DNA of 64,000 nt from Lutispora thermophila DSM 19022 (GTDB taxonomy: Bacteria > Bacillota > Clostridia > Lutisporales > Lutisporaceae), in assembly GCF_900142105.1 (NCBI RefSeq), contig NZ_FQZS01000014.1:47547-111546 (forward strand). Reading direction: 5' to 3'. A program made the translations under genes and the position numbers. Under the pieces are notes generated by a model. That model had not been told where the DNA came from. It did no database searches and saw only the letters and a program-made list of their open reading frames with translations. Of this stretch, positions 55,662-63,979 are shown one piece after another (the first letter of the stretch is position 1; the number at the start of each line of letters is the position of its first letter).

Positions 55662-57653
55662 ATGGATATCAATCAATATTTAGAGATTTTTATTGAAGAG
55701 GCGCAAGATCACCTGCAACATTTGAACCAAAACCTTTTAGAACTTGAAAGCAACCCAGATGATAATGATATTTTGAATGAAATCTTTCGGTCTGCCCATA
55801 CTTTAAAAGGTATGGCAGGTACAATGGGTTTTGATTCTATGATGAACTTGACTCATAACATGGAAAATATACTTGATGCTGTAAGAAAAGGAACATTAAG
55901 CATTAGCTCAGGTATACTGGATGTATTATTTGAATGTTTGGATTTTTTGGAAGATTCTGTTAATTATATATCAGAAACAGGAAAAGAGAATGAAAAAAGC
56001 ATCGAGCCTTTAAAAAAGAAGCTATTAAATTTAATGAGTAATAGTATTAATGAATCAGATCAGCCACAAAGCAACGATAAAAATATGGATGATTTCAAGT
56101 TTAATCAGTATGATGAAAATGTTATAACACAAGCATTGGCTCAAGGTATGAAAGTATACAAAATTGAAGTGATATTGTCTGAAGGTTGTATGTTAAAATC
56201 AGCAAGAGCTTTTGTTGTCTTTAAGACTCTTGAAAAGTATGCAGAGATATTTAAATCTTTACCTGCTATAGAAGATATTGAAGATGAAAAATTCGATAGA
56301 AGTTTTAAAATTGCTCTTATAACTAATGAAGATAAAGAGAAGATTGAAAAGGATTTGAAGAATATATCAGAAATCCAAGATATAAAGATTGAACAGTATA
56401 AAGAGATAGCAACAGTACAGAACACTTCAAAAACGGAAGTTGCTGCTACTGTAGAAGTTAGTGAAGATCATGATGAATCAGAAGAATCTCATGCAAAGAA
56501 GAATAAAGTAGGAAAAACAGTAAGAGTTGATATTAACAGACTAGATAATCTTATGAATTTAGTAAGTGAGCTAATCATAATTAAGACTAGATTGGAAGGT
56601 ATTGATTCGGATTCAAGAGATCAAAATATGTCTGAGGCAGTTGAGTATCTTGAAAGAATAACGACTAACCTACACGATGCAGTGATGAAAGTTAGAATGG
56701 TACCTATAGAAAGAGTGTTTAATAGATTCCCACGAATGGTAAGAGATTTGTCGAGAGAATTAAATAAAGAAGTAAATCTAATCATAAGTGGAGAAGAAAC
56801 AGAATTAGACAGAACTGTAATTGATGAAATTGGAGATCCTCTTATACATTTAATAAGGAATGCCATTGATCATGGTATTGAAAGCAAATCGGAAAGAGAA
56901 AATAGCAATAAGGATACAGCTGGTAATATATATTTAAGAGCTTATCAAGATGGAAATAGCGTTGTTATTGAGGTTGAAGATGATGGCAAGGGTATAAATA
57001 TAGACAAAATAAAGAAGAAAGCTCTTGATAACAAACTTATTACTCAATCAGAAGCAGATGGTTTGAGTGATAAGGATGCTACTGAACTTATATTCCATCC
57101 AGGATTCAGCACTGCGGATGTAATATCTGATATATCTGGAAGAGGTGTTGGATTAGACGTAGTTAAGACAAAAATTGAATCTTTAGGTGGAACTGTAGAA
57201 GTTGAATCTTATAAAGGAAAAGGGAGTAAGTTTATAATAAGATTACCATTAACTTTAGCTATAATTCAGGCTCTATTGGTAACAGTGGGAAGTGAAAAAT
57301 ATGCAATACCTCTAAATTCAATTAAAGAGATTATTTCTATTGAAAAAGATAAAATAAGGGATATCCAGGGACAGGAAGTAATTCTATATAGAAATTCAGT
57401 ACTTCCCATATTGAGGTTGGCAGAAAAATTGGATGTTAAAGATTATAATGAAGATGAAAATGAACTGACTGTAGTTGTGGTAAAAAAAGGTGATAAGTTC
57501 TCAGGATTTATAGTAGAAAGTCTAATAGGGCAACAGGAAATAGTAATAAAGTCATTAGGAAAATATCTAGCCGGCATTAAGAATATTGCAGGTGCCACCA
57601 TATTAGGAGATGGACAAGTAGCCCTTATTGTAGATACAAATTCCATGATTTAG
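55662..57653 (+). CDS. cheA: Chemotaxis histidine kinase CheA
   Basis: The 663-residue product has the Hpt domain with His46 in SAHTLKGMAG, a P2 CheY-docking region (about 155-245), dimer helices (about 290-350), an HATPase domain (LIRNAIDHGIE, GRGVGLDVVK) and a C-terminal CheW-like domain (about 525-660). All catalytic motifs are intact. It phosphorylates CheY from receptor signals. Confidence 0.97.
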   Translation: MDINQYLEIFIEEAQDHLQHLNQNLLELESNPDDNDILNEIFRSAHTLKGMAGTMGFDSMMNLTHNMENILDAVRKGTLSISSGILDVLFECLDFLEDSVNYISETGKENEKSIEPLKKKLLNLMSNSINESDQPQSNDKNMDDFKFNQYDENVITQALAQGMKVYKIEVILSEGCMLKSARAFVVFKTLEKYAEIFKSLPAIEDIEDEKFDRSFKIALITNEDKEKIEKDLKNISEIQDIKIEQYKEIATVQNTSKTEVAATVEVSEDHDESEESHAKKNKVGKTVRVDINRLDNLMNLVSELIIIKTRLEGIDSDSRDQNMSEAVEYLERITTNLHDAVMKVRMVPIERVFNRFPRMVRDLSRELNKEVNLIISGEETELDRTVIDEIGDPLIHLIRNAIDHGIESKSERENSNKDTAGNIYLRAYQDGNSVVIEVEDDGKGINIDKIKKKALDNKLITQSEADGLSDKDATELIFHPGFSTADVISDISGRGVGLDVVKTKIESLGGTVEVESYKGKGSKFIIRLPLTLAIIQALLVTVGSEKYAIPLNSIKEIISIEKDKIRDIQGQEVILYRNSVLPILRLAEKLDVKDYNEDENELTVVVVKKGDKFSGFIVESLIGQQEIVIKSLGKYLAGIKNIAGATILGDGQVALIVDTNSMI

Positions 57654-57664
57654 GAGGTCACCTT

Positions 57665-58099
57665 ATGAAATTTGCAGATAATAATAATCAATTTGTTGTT
57701 TTTGAGCTAAATGGCGAAGAGTATGGTATTGATATTCTCAGAGTAAAAACTATTGAGAAAATGACCAATATTACAAGGGTTCCTAAAACAGCTCCTTATA
57801 TAAAAGGAGTCATAAACCTTAGAGGTGAGATAGTACCAATAATTGATTTGCGAGAAAAGTTTAATTTAGAAAAAAAAGAGAATGATGACAATACTAGAAT
57901 TATTATTGTATACGTAGACGATATAGAGGTGGGTCTTATTGTTGACTCAGCTTCGAAAGTTATGGATATAAAAAGCGATATGATTGAAGCACCCCCAGAA
58001 TCACTTGGAAATAGTGAGCAAAGTAACATTTATGGAATAGGGAAATTGGATGATAAAGTAATTACATTGTTAGATATTGAAAAAATGCTCACTGCCTAG
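57665..58099 (+). CDS. cheW: Chemotaxis coupling protein CheW
   Basis: The 144-residue product has ELNGEEYGIDILRVKTIEKM, VKGVINLRGE-like IKGVINLRGEIVPIIDLR, and VDSASKVMDI. It couples receptors to CheA. It starts 11 bases after cheA with AGGAGGTC. Confidence 0.96.
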   Translation: MKFADNNNQFVVFELNGEEYGIDILRVKTIEKMTNITRVPKTAPYIKGVINLRGEIVPIIDLREKFNLEKKENDDNTRIIIVYVDDIEVGLIVDSASKVMDIKSDMIEAPPESLGNSEQSNIYGIGKLDDKVITLLDIEKMLTA

Positions 58100-58122
58100 G
58101 ATATTATTTTGGAGGTGAGTAA

Positions 58123-58737
58123 ATGGCAATTAACGTTAATGATCTTAACAGCAATCAGATTGATGTACTAAAAGAAATTGGAAATATTGGCGCAGGTAAT
58201 GCTATTACAGCACTGTCTAAAATGGTTTCAAAACGTATAAACATGGATGTTCCAAAGGTAAATATAGTTGAGTTTAAGGATGTAGCGGACCTTGCAGGAG
58301 GACCTGAAACATTAGTAGCAGGCATATATTTTAATGTTAATGGCGATATCAGTGGCAGTATTATGTTTTTGATAGATACCAAATCCTCTCGAACGCTTAT
58401 TAACTGGCTTATGGGAAAGAATGAGACTAGAATGGAGCTCGATGAAATAGAACTGTCTGCTTTGAAAGAAGTTGGTAATATACTTGCAGGTTCTTATCTA
58501 TCATCCATATCGACTTTAACTGGTCTCAAATTGACAGTATCAGTACCTTCACTAGCTATAGATATGGCAGGAGCTATTATGAGTGTACCTGTAATTCTTT
58601 ACGGACAAGTTGGAGATCATGTATTATTAATTGAAACAGACTTTATTGAAGGTATGAATCATGTAAAAGGAAATTTCTTTCTTATACCAGATGATAAGTC
58701 ATTTGAAATTTTACTCAAGTGTTTAGGAGTTATGTAA
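58123..58737 (+). CDS. cheC: CheY-P phosphatase CheC
   Basis: The 204-residue product has two ExxN active-site helices, Glu18/Asn21 in KEIGNIGAG and Glu116/Asn119 in KEVGNILAG. It dephosphorylates CheY, stimulated by CheD, encoded next. The pair is typical for Firmicutes. Confidence 0.95.
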   Translation: MAINVNDLNSNQIDVLKEIGNIGAGNAITALSKMVSKRINMDVPKVNIVEFKDVADLAGGPETLVAGIYFNVNGDISGSIMFLIDTKSSRTLINWLMGKNETRMELDEIELSALKEVGNILAGSYLSSISTLTGLKLTVSVPSLAIDMAGAIMSVPVILYGQVGDHVLLIETDFIEGMNHVKGNFFLIPDDKSFEILLKCLGVM

Positions 58738-58738
58738 C

Positions 58739-59224
58739 ATGGCAGATATTATAAAAGTTGGAATGGCAGATATGAATTGTGTGTATCCACCCAATATTCT
58801 TGTTACACTTGGATTAGGATCTTGTGTAGGTGTGTGTTTGTATGATAAAGAGAGCAAGATTTCAGGTATGGTTCATATAATGTTGCCCTATAGCCACCAA
58901 ATAAAAAATAATGGTAATGCAGCAAAGTTTGCCGATACAGGAATTTCTAAGCTCCTAGATGATATGATAAAGATGGGAGCAAAAAAGTCAAAAATAATCA
59001 GCAAAGTTGCAGGTGGTGCTCAAATGTTTAATTTCAACGACTCAAGTGATATTATGAGAATTGGAGCAAGAAATGTACAAGCAGTAAAAGAAACCTTGAA
59101 GCTTTTTAATATTCCTTTATTGTCAGAAGATACTGGTGGTAATTACGGAAGAACCATTGAATTTTCTTCCGAAACTGGTATGTTATTAGTCAAAACAATA
59201 GGATATGGTACAAAGTGTATATAG
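58739..59224 (+). CDS. cheD: Chemoreceptor glutamine deamidase CheD
   Basis: The 161-residue product has the catalytic Cys29 in GLGSCVGVCLYD and His46 in GMVHIMLP. It deamidates receptor glutamines and partners CheC. The ATG is one base after the cheC stop. Confidence 0.95.
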   Translation: MADIIKVGMADMNCVYPPNILVTLGLGSCVGVCLYDKESKISGMVHIMLPYSHQIKNNGNAAKFADTGISKLLDDMIKMGAKKSKIISKVAGGAQMFNFNDSSDIMRIGARNVQAVKETLKLFNIPLLSEDTGGNYGRTIEFSSETGMLLVKTIGYGTKCI

Positions 59225-59238
59225 TAGGGGTTAAAATT

Positions 59239-59571
59239 ATGAGTTTGATTGTTATTCTACCATATGTATTAATAATATTAGGTTTAACAATAAATATAAC
59301 TTTCGGTTTGTGTTTTGGGACCAGTATTAAGGTTCTTATGATAAAGAGTATTTTCTTAATAATTGGGCTTACAGTCTGCGGTGTTTTAATTAGCGACATA
59401 TTAAGAGCAAGCTATATAAACAGAAAAAAAAGTAAAGAAGAAGAAAAGCAATCTTCTACATTTGAGGCATATATTCCGCCTATTACAGATGAAGAATTAC
59501 AAAGTTTAACAGAAGAAGAAGAGTTTCATGAAATAAACCCAGCGGACTTATATAAGAAAAAGCAAACTTAA
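59239..59571 (+). CDS. Small membrane protein of unknown function
   Basis: The 110-residue product has two transmembrane helices (about 3-24 and 32-55) followed by a basic stretch and an acidic cytoplasmic tail rich in Glu (TDEELQSLTEEEEFHE). I do not recognise a family. ATG 59239 follows AGGGG and begins just after cheD. Its place between cheD and sigD suggests a motility-linked role, which is unproven. Confidence 0.7.
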   Translation: MSLIVILPYVLIILGLTINITFGLCFGTSIKVLMIKSIFLIIGLTVCGVLISDILRASYINRKKSKEEEKQSSTFEAYIPPITDEELQSLTEEEEFHEINPADLYKKKQT

Positions 59572-59608
59572 TAATAACAGTTAACAAGCTTCCTTATGGA
59601 GGTATAAA

Positions 59609-60346
59609 ATGAACATAAATGACCTTTGGGAAAAGTATACGAGAAATAAAGACCCTAAACTAAGAGAAGAACTGATACTCTATTATGTACATCTTGTGAA
59701 ATATATTGCTGGTCGTCTCTATGTAAGCTATAACAATACAGTTGAATATGATGACCTAGTTAGCTATGGTATATTCGGACTTATAGATGCTATTGATAAA
59801 TATGAGTTTAACCGAGGTGTAAAGTTTGAGACATATGCGCACTTGAGAATAAGGGGAGCAATAATCGATTATTTAAGGGAAATTGATTGGATACCTCGGT
59901 CTGTAAGACAAAAAGCGAAAGAATTAGAAAAAGCTTACATTGAAGTGGAGATGGAAAAGGGAAGTAATGCTAAAGACAAGGATGTAGCAGAAAAATTGGG
60001 TATAACCGAATCAGAACTTCAAAAAAGAATCCAAAGCCTATCTACTTACAGTGTTGTGTCACTGGATGAATATTTAGATCAACATAGAGAAATAACTGTC
60101 GATTTTATTAATGAAAGCAATGTGAATCCAACAAGTAGAATTGAGATAGAAGAGTTTAGAAAGGGATTAGCTGAAGCTATAAAAGCTTTACCTGAAAAAG
60201 AGAAGAAAATAATAACATTATATTACTTTGAAGAGCTTACATATAAAGAAATAGGATCAATACTTGCAATATCAGAATCCCGAGTGTCGCAGCTGCATAC
60301 AAAAGCAATATTGAAGCTTAAAGCAAAGTTGGCATTGTTATTTTGA
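59609..60346 (+). CDS. sigD: Flagellar sigma factor SigD (FliA/WhiG family)
   Basis: The 245-residue product has region 2 (YDDLVSYGIFGLIDAIDKYE, FETYAHLRIRGAIIDYLRE), region 3, and region 4 with LTYKEIGSILAISESRVSQLH. It directs late flagellar and chemotaxis genes. Its location near the end of the run lets its level depend on full-length transcription, as known in B. subtilis. Confidence 0.96.
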   Translation: MNINDLWEKYTRNKDPKLREELILYYVHLVKYIAGRLYVSYNNTVEYDDLVSYGIFGLIDAIDKYEFNRGVKFETYAHLRIRGAIIDYLREIDWIPRSVRQKAKELEKAYIEVEMEKGSNAKDKDVAEKLGITESELQKRIQSLSTYSVVSLDEYLDQHREITVDFINESNVNPTSRIEIEEFRKGLAEAIKALPEKEKKIITLYYFEELTYKEIGSILAISESRVSQLHTKAILKLKAKLALLF

Positions 60347-60388
60347 TGATTGATGCCTTTTAATAATAAGTATTAAGGAGTTGATACT

Positions 60389-62053
60389 GTGGCTGCCAAT
60401 ACATTGATTTTACAAGGCAGAGAATTGGAAAAGCTTATATTAGAAGCAGAAGCACATTTTAAAACAAGCAGAGATAACATTGATGTTGAGATATTGGAAG
60501 AGAAAAAAAACATATTTGGTAAGCAATATAAGATAAAAGCCACTTATAAATACAGCCCTGCCATAGAAGACATAGAGAGAATTATTGGTAGTATAGAGAA
60601 AGACTTAGAAGCTGCTCAATTAAGCCAATCCAATTTTGATATTGCAGACAGTAATAAAGATATAATGCAAAAGAAGATTGATTGTGAGTATGAAGTTTCA
60701 ATTTCAAACAATGGAATGGAAGCATATTTATTAGTGTATCCACCTGTTGGAGGTAAAGAGATAGATAAGGATGATATTTATAAAGCTTTAGAAGTGAAGA
60801 ATGTTAAGAATGGCATAATTAATGAAGAAATTGATAAACTCGTTGTTGAAAAAAGATACAACAACCGCATATTGGTTGCTAAAGGGAAGCCAGCTATAGA
60901 CGGTGAAGATGCTAAAATTATTTATAATTTTGATATTTCAAAAGATAAAAAGATTCATATATCAGAGGATGGAAAGGTTGATTATAAGGAATTATCTCTA
61001 ATAAGGAATGTATCTGAAGGTGACATTTTAGCAACTATAGTTCCTGCAACGAAAGGGATAAACGGTGAAGATGTATTTGGTAATGAGATTAAAGCAAGGG
61101 ACGGAAAGCAAATCAGTATACCAAGAGGTAAGAACGTAGCTGTTAGTGAAGATGGATTGCAGCTTGTTTCCATGATTAATGGTGAAGTAAAGTTAATAGA
61201 TAATAAGATTAGTGTTTTGCCAGTTTACACTGTGGAAGGAAATGTAGATAATTCCACAGGTAATATAAAATTTGTAGGGAAAGTCGTTGTAAAAGGTAAT
61301 GTGCTGACTGGTTTTTCCATAGATGCTGACGATGATGTTGAAGTGTATGGAGTGGTTGAAGGCGCTGTAATAAAGACAAAAGGAAATATAATTCTCCATA
61401 GAGGCATACAGGGAATGAATAGAGGGGAATTAGTATGTGAAGGGGATCTTATTGCCAAGTTTATCGAGAATAGTAAAGTACATGCTAAAGGTAGTATTAA
61501 AACCGATGCTATAATGCATAGTACAGTGTATTGTGGTAAAAAACTTGAAGTTCAAGGGAAAAAAGGTTTAATAGTTGGAGGCCAAGTAAAAGCTTCTGAT
61601 GAGATCAAAGCAAAGATTATAGGATCACCTATGGCAACCGTAACAGAGTTAGAGGTAGGAATAAATCCAGGTGTTCGAAAAAAATATGAAGAATTAAAAG
61701 AAGAAAAAGATAGAAGCTACAAAAATCTGATAAAGGTTACTCAAGTAGTTGATTTATTATCAAAACTTAATCAAAGAGGAGAATTAAGTGACGAAAAGAA
61801 AGAAGCACTCAATAAATCCATTATTCTGAAGTTACAATCTCAAAAAACTCTTGATAGTTTAGAAAAAGAAATAAAAGATATTGAATCTTATATAGAAGAA
61901 ATTTCTAATGGAAAAATTAAGGTTGAAAACATTGTGTATCCAGGTACTAAGATAACGATTGGCAGCAATTCAATGTATATAAGAGACCAAGTGCAATATG
62001 TTACCTTTTATAGAAGCGCAGCTGAAATAAAAATAGGCTCCTATGAGCCATAA
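60389..62053 (+). CDS. FapA-type DUF342 protein with Jag-N-like start
   Basis: The 554-residue product has an N-terminal domain (about 1-55, with EVEILEEKKNIFGKQ-type sequence VEILEEKKNIFGKQ) resembling Jag-N, and then the DUF342 beta-helix core (about 115-420) with repeated GNV and GKV turns, ending in a coiled coil (about 425-500). Family members include FapA of Vibrio, linked to polar flagellum control. The start is GTG 60389. The precise role here is unknown. Confidence 0.82.
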   Translation: MAANTLILQGRELEKLILEAEAHFKTSRDNIDVEILEEKKNIFGKQYKIKATYKYSPAIEDIERIIGSIEKDLEAAQLSQSNFDIADSNKDIMQKKIDCEYEVSISNNGMEAYLLVYPPVGGKEIDKDDIYKALEVKNVKNGIINEEIDKLVVEKRYNNRILVAKGKPAIDGEDAKIIYNFDISKDKKIHISEDGKVDYKELSLIRNVSEGDILATIVPATKGINGEDVFGNEIKARDGKQISIPRGKNVAVSEDGLQLVSMINGEVKLIDNKISVLPVYTVEGNVDNSTGNIKFVGKVVVKGNVLTGFSIDADDDVEVYGVVEGAVIKTKGNIILHRGIQGMNRGELVCEGDLIAKFIENSKVHAKGSIKTDAIMHSTVYCGKKLEVQGKKGLIVGGQVKASDEIKAKIIGSPMATVTELEVGINPGVRKKYEELKEEKDRSYKNLIKVTQVVDLLSKLNQRGELSDEKKEALNKSIILKLQSQKTLDSLEKEIKDIESYIEEISNGKIKVENIVYPGTKITIGSNSMYIRDQVQYVTFYRSAAEIKIGSYEP

Positions 62054-62065
62054 GGTGGTATTGTT

Positions 62066-62368
62066 ATGCCAATAAGATCAGTGGATTTACAGGTTCTTTT
62101 TCCTAAAGTTCCCGAGGTTCAAAAAATCAAAAATGCTGAAAATGAAGTTTACAAAAATAATCAGCAGATAAATATTATTCAGGATTCTATAAAGAGGAAA
62201 GAAGACTTAAAACGTATCAATAAAAATGATAAGGCATATAAAGTTAATATAAACAAAGACGGGAAAAACAACAGAGGAAAAAATCAAGAAAAATCTCAGA
62301 AGAAAAAAGATAAAGATAATAAAGAAAAGGAATATTACAAAGGTGGAAAAATTGATATTAAAATATAG
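62066..62368 (+). CDS. Small lysine-rich protein, unknown
   Basis: The 100-residue product is very basic and low in complexity, with Lys and Asn runs over residues about 45-95, and no membrane segment. The N-terminus (PIRSVDLQVLFPKVPEVQKI) is more ordered. I know such small proteins beside fapA and swrB-like genes in clostridia but no function. It has a GGTGG ribosome-binding site and overlaps the next frame by one base. Confidence 0.65.
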   Translation: MPIRSVDLQVLFPKVPEVQKIKNAENEVYKNNQQINIIQDSIKRKEDLKRINKNDKAYKVNINKDGKNNRGKNQEKSQKKKDKDNKEKEYYKGGKIDIKI

Positions 62369-62379
62369 TGGTGTTAAAG

Positions 62380-62877
62380 ATGATGATTTATATTAATTAT
62401 TTATTTACAATTGTTGGTATTGGGATGATAATTGTATCCTTGTTTTTAATTATTGCAGATAAAATAAAAGGAGAAAATATTTATTATGATTTGTGTTCTA
62501 AAGAACAAGATATAAGAAAAGCCATAGATGAAGCAAATGAAATGATTAGCGAATTGATATTTACATCTGAAACAGTAGTGAATGAAATAGAAAATCACAT
62601 TAGAAATGGAGTAAATGTAAAACTAGCAAATGATATTGACAATTATGTGGATATGAAGAGAAAAGAAGGAAAAAATATTATGGTTGAAGAAGAGATTGAA
62701 CAGGAAAGCGTAGAAATAAATGACGAAAATAGAGATGCAAAAGTAGAAAGTATATTAAGTATGTACAATAGTAAAATGTCTATAGAAGAAATTGCGAAAA
62801 AGCTTCAAATGGGCAAAGGCGAAGTTGCCCTAATATTGTCTTTAAATAGAGGGATAAAAAGCAATGAAGGTATATGA
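62380..62877 (+). CDS. SwrB/YlxL-like membrane protein (DUF6115 type)
   Basis: The 165-residue product has an N-terminal transmembrane helix (about 6-25), a helical acidic middle, and a C-terminal helix-turn-helix-like SKMSIEEIAKKLQMGKGEVALILSL. This layout matches B. subtilis SwrB, encoded right after sigD and promoting flagellar export activation. Start ATG 62380 follows GTGGTG; a GTG at 62368 is an alternative. Confidence 0.75.
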   Translation: MMIYINYLFTIVGIGMIIVSLFLIIADKIKGENIYYDLCSKEQDIRKAIDEANEMISELIFTSETVVNEIENHIRNGVNVKLANDIDNYVDMKRKEGKNIMVEEEIEQESVEINDENRDAKVESILSMYNSKMSIEEIAKKLQMGKGEVALILSLNRGIKSNEGI

Positions 62878-63358
62878 TATAAAGGGAATAATATTAGGTA
62901 TAGGTATAGGGCTTGTTTTTTCCTCCATAGTCAACATAAACATGAACCAAAAAGCCATAGATGATGATTTTATTAGAGCAGAGGCATCTAAGAGAGGATT
63001 TATTATATTGAAACCTGAAGATCTGATTGATAAAGATAGAATAAATGAAGATATAAAGACAAAAGAAGAAATAGAAGGAAATATGAAAAGCAATGAAGAA
63101 GATGAAAACAGTAAAAAAGAAGATGAAGAAATTAGTGATGAAGAAATTAGTTTTGAAATATTAAAGGGCTATAACTCATATGACACAGCAGAAGTATTAT
63201 TAAACAGTGGTCTGATTTCAGATAAGGACGTGTTCATAAACAGAATTAGAAAAAGAGATAAGCAAAGAAATATCCAGACGGGAGTTTTTATAATAAAAAA
63301 GGGTACAAGTATTGATGATATTATAAATATAATAACTACGCCGAGGAATAAAAGATAA
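62864..63358 (+). CDS. MltG-like small membrane protein
   Basis: The 164-residue product has an N-terminal transmembrane segment (about 7-27), an acidic Glu-rich linker (about 68-98), and a C-terminal domain with YDTAEVLLNSGLI and TGVFIIKKGTSIDDIINII, resembling the LysM-like part of MltG. The lytic transglycosylase domain is absent. It could bind peptidoglycan. It overlaps the SwrB-like gene by 14 bases and ends the run. Confidence 0.72.
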   Translation: MKVYDIKGIILGIGIGLVFSSIVNINMNQKAIDDDFIRAEASKRGFIILKPEDLIDKDRINEDIKTKEEIEGNMKSNEEDENSKKEDEEISDEEISFEILKGYNSYDTAEVLLNSGLISDKDVFINRIRKRDKQRNIQTGVFIIKKGTSIDDIINIITTPRNKR

Positions 63359-63381
63359 AAAAGTTGCAAAGCAACTTTTTT
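63357..63381 (+). terminator. Terminator at the end of the flagellar run
   Basis: An 11-bp stem (63357-63367 with 63371-63381, core AAGTTGC/GCAACTT) with loop AAA ends in a T-run. It starts within the stop codon of the MltG-like gene. Confidence 0.9.
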
Positions 63382-63405
63382 TGTTTATGGGCTTTAGCCT
63401 GTTGA

Positions 63406-63443
63406 GCATGAAGCGAGTTTCTCGAGAGAGAAATGAGCCATGC
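63406..63443. repeat. Left-side imperfect hairpin of the IS remnant
   Basis: GCATG (63406-63410) pairs with CATGC (63439-63443), and TTTCTC (63418-63423) pairs with GAGAAA (63428-63433), with mismatches between them. Confidence 0.6.
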
Positions 63444-63456
63444 GAAACAATAAACT

Positions 63457-63471
63457 ACCCGCTATGCGGGT
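63457..63471. repeat. Hairpin ACCCGC/GCGGGT at the tnpA break
   Basis: A perfect 6-bp stem with loop TAT, preceded by AAACT, resembles the right-end hairpin at 63957-63979 (AACTACCCG). It sits where the tnpA N-terminus should be. Confidence 0.7.
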
Positions 63472-63837
63472 GCGCGACAGAACAGAGAAAGTATACGAGA
63501 TATCTTAAAGCAGCTATGTAGTTATAAAGGAGTAGAAATTATAGAAGGACATCTTATGCCAAATCATGTACACATGTTAGTAAGTATACCTCCAAAAATA
63601 AGTGTATCGAGTTTTATGGAGTATCTTAAAGGAAAGAGTGCACTAATGATATTTGATAAACATGCAAACTTAAAATATAAGTTTGGAAATAGGTACTTTT
63701 AAGCAGAGGGTTACTATGTAAGTACTGTAGGGTTAAATGAAGCAACCATAAAGAAATACATACAAGAACAAGAAAAGCATGACATAATGGTAGACAAATT
63801 AAGTGTAAAAGAATATGAAGACCCCTTTAAGGGGTAG
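63472..63837 (+). pseudogene. tnpA: Broken IS200 transposase
   Basis: The frame reads RESIRDILKQLCSYKGVEII, then MPNHVHMLV with the HUH metal-binding histidines, SSFMEYLKGKSALMIF, and after an in-frame TAA at 63700-63702 continues AEGYYVSTVGLNEATIKKYI with the likely catalytic Tyr, to a stop at 63835. The TAA stands where relatives have Trp after FGNRxF. About 35-40 N-terminal residues, including the usual HIVFxPKYRR block, and any start codon are missing. It is therefore inactive. Confidence 0.9.
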
Positions 63838-63906
63838 AAAGTAATACGGTCGTCCCTTAAGGGGCGGCAAAAGCGACAAGGGCGTAGTGGATTGAACGAA
63901 ATGAAA

Positions 63907-63928
63907 GCCAGCGTCTTTAGGCGCTGGC
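63907..63928. repeat. Hairpin downstream of tnpA
   Basis: GCCAGCG (63907-63913) pairs with CGCTGGC (63922-63928) around an 8-base loop. It is followed by a weaker GAGG/CCTC stem at 63937-63950. Confidence 0.75.
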
Positions 63929-63956
63929 CGGTAACAGAGGTTATAGCCTCAGAGCA

Positions 63957-63979
63957 AACTACCCGTTTTACGGGTAGTT
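63957..63979. repeat. Right-end hairpin of the IS200-type element
   Basis: AACTACCCG (63957-63965) pairs perfectly with CGGGTAGTT (63971-63979) around TTTTA. Subterminal hairpins of this kind are what TnpA recognises in the IS200/IS605 family. Confidence 0.78.
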
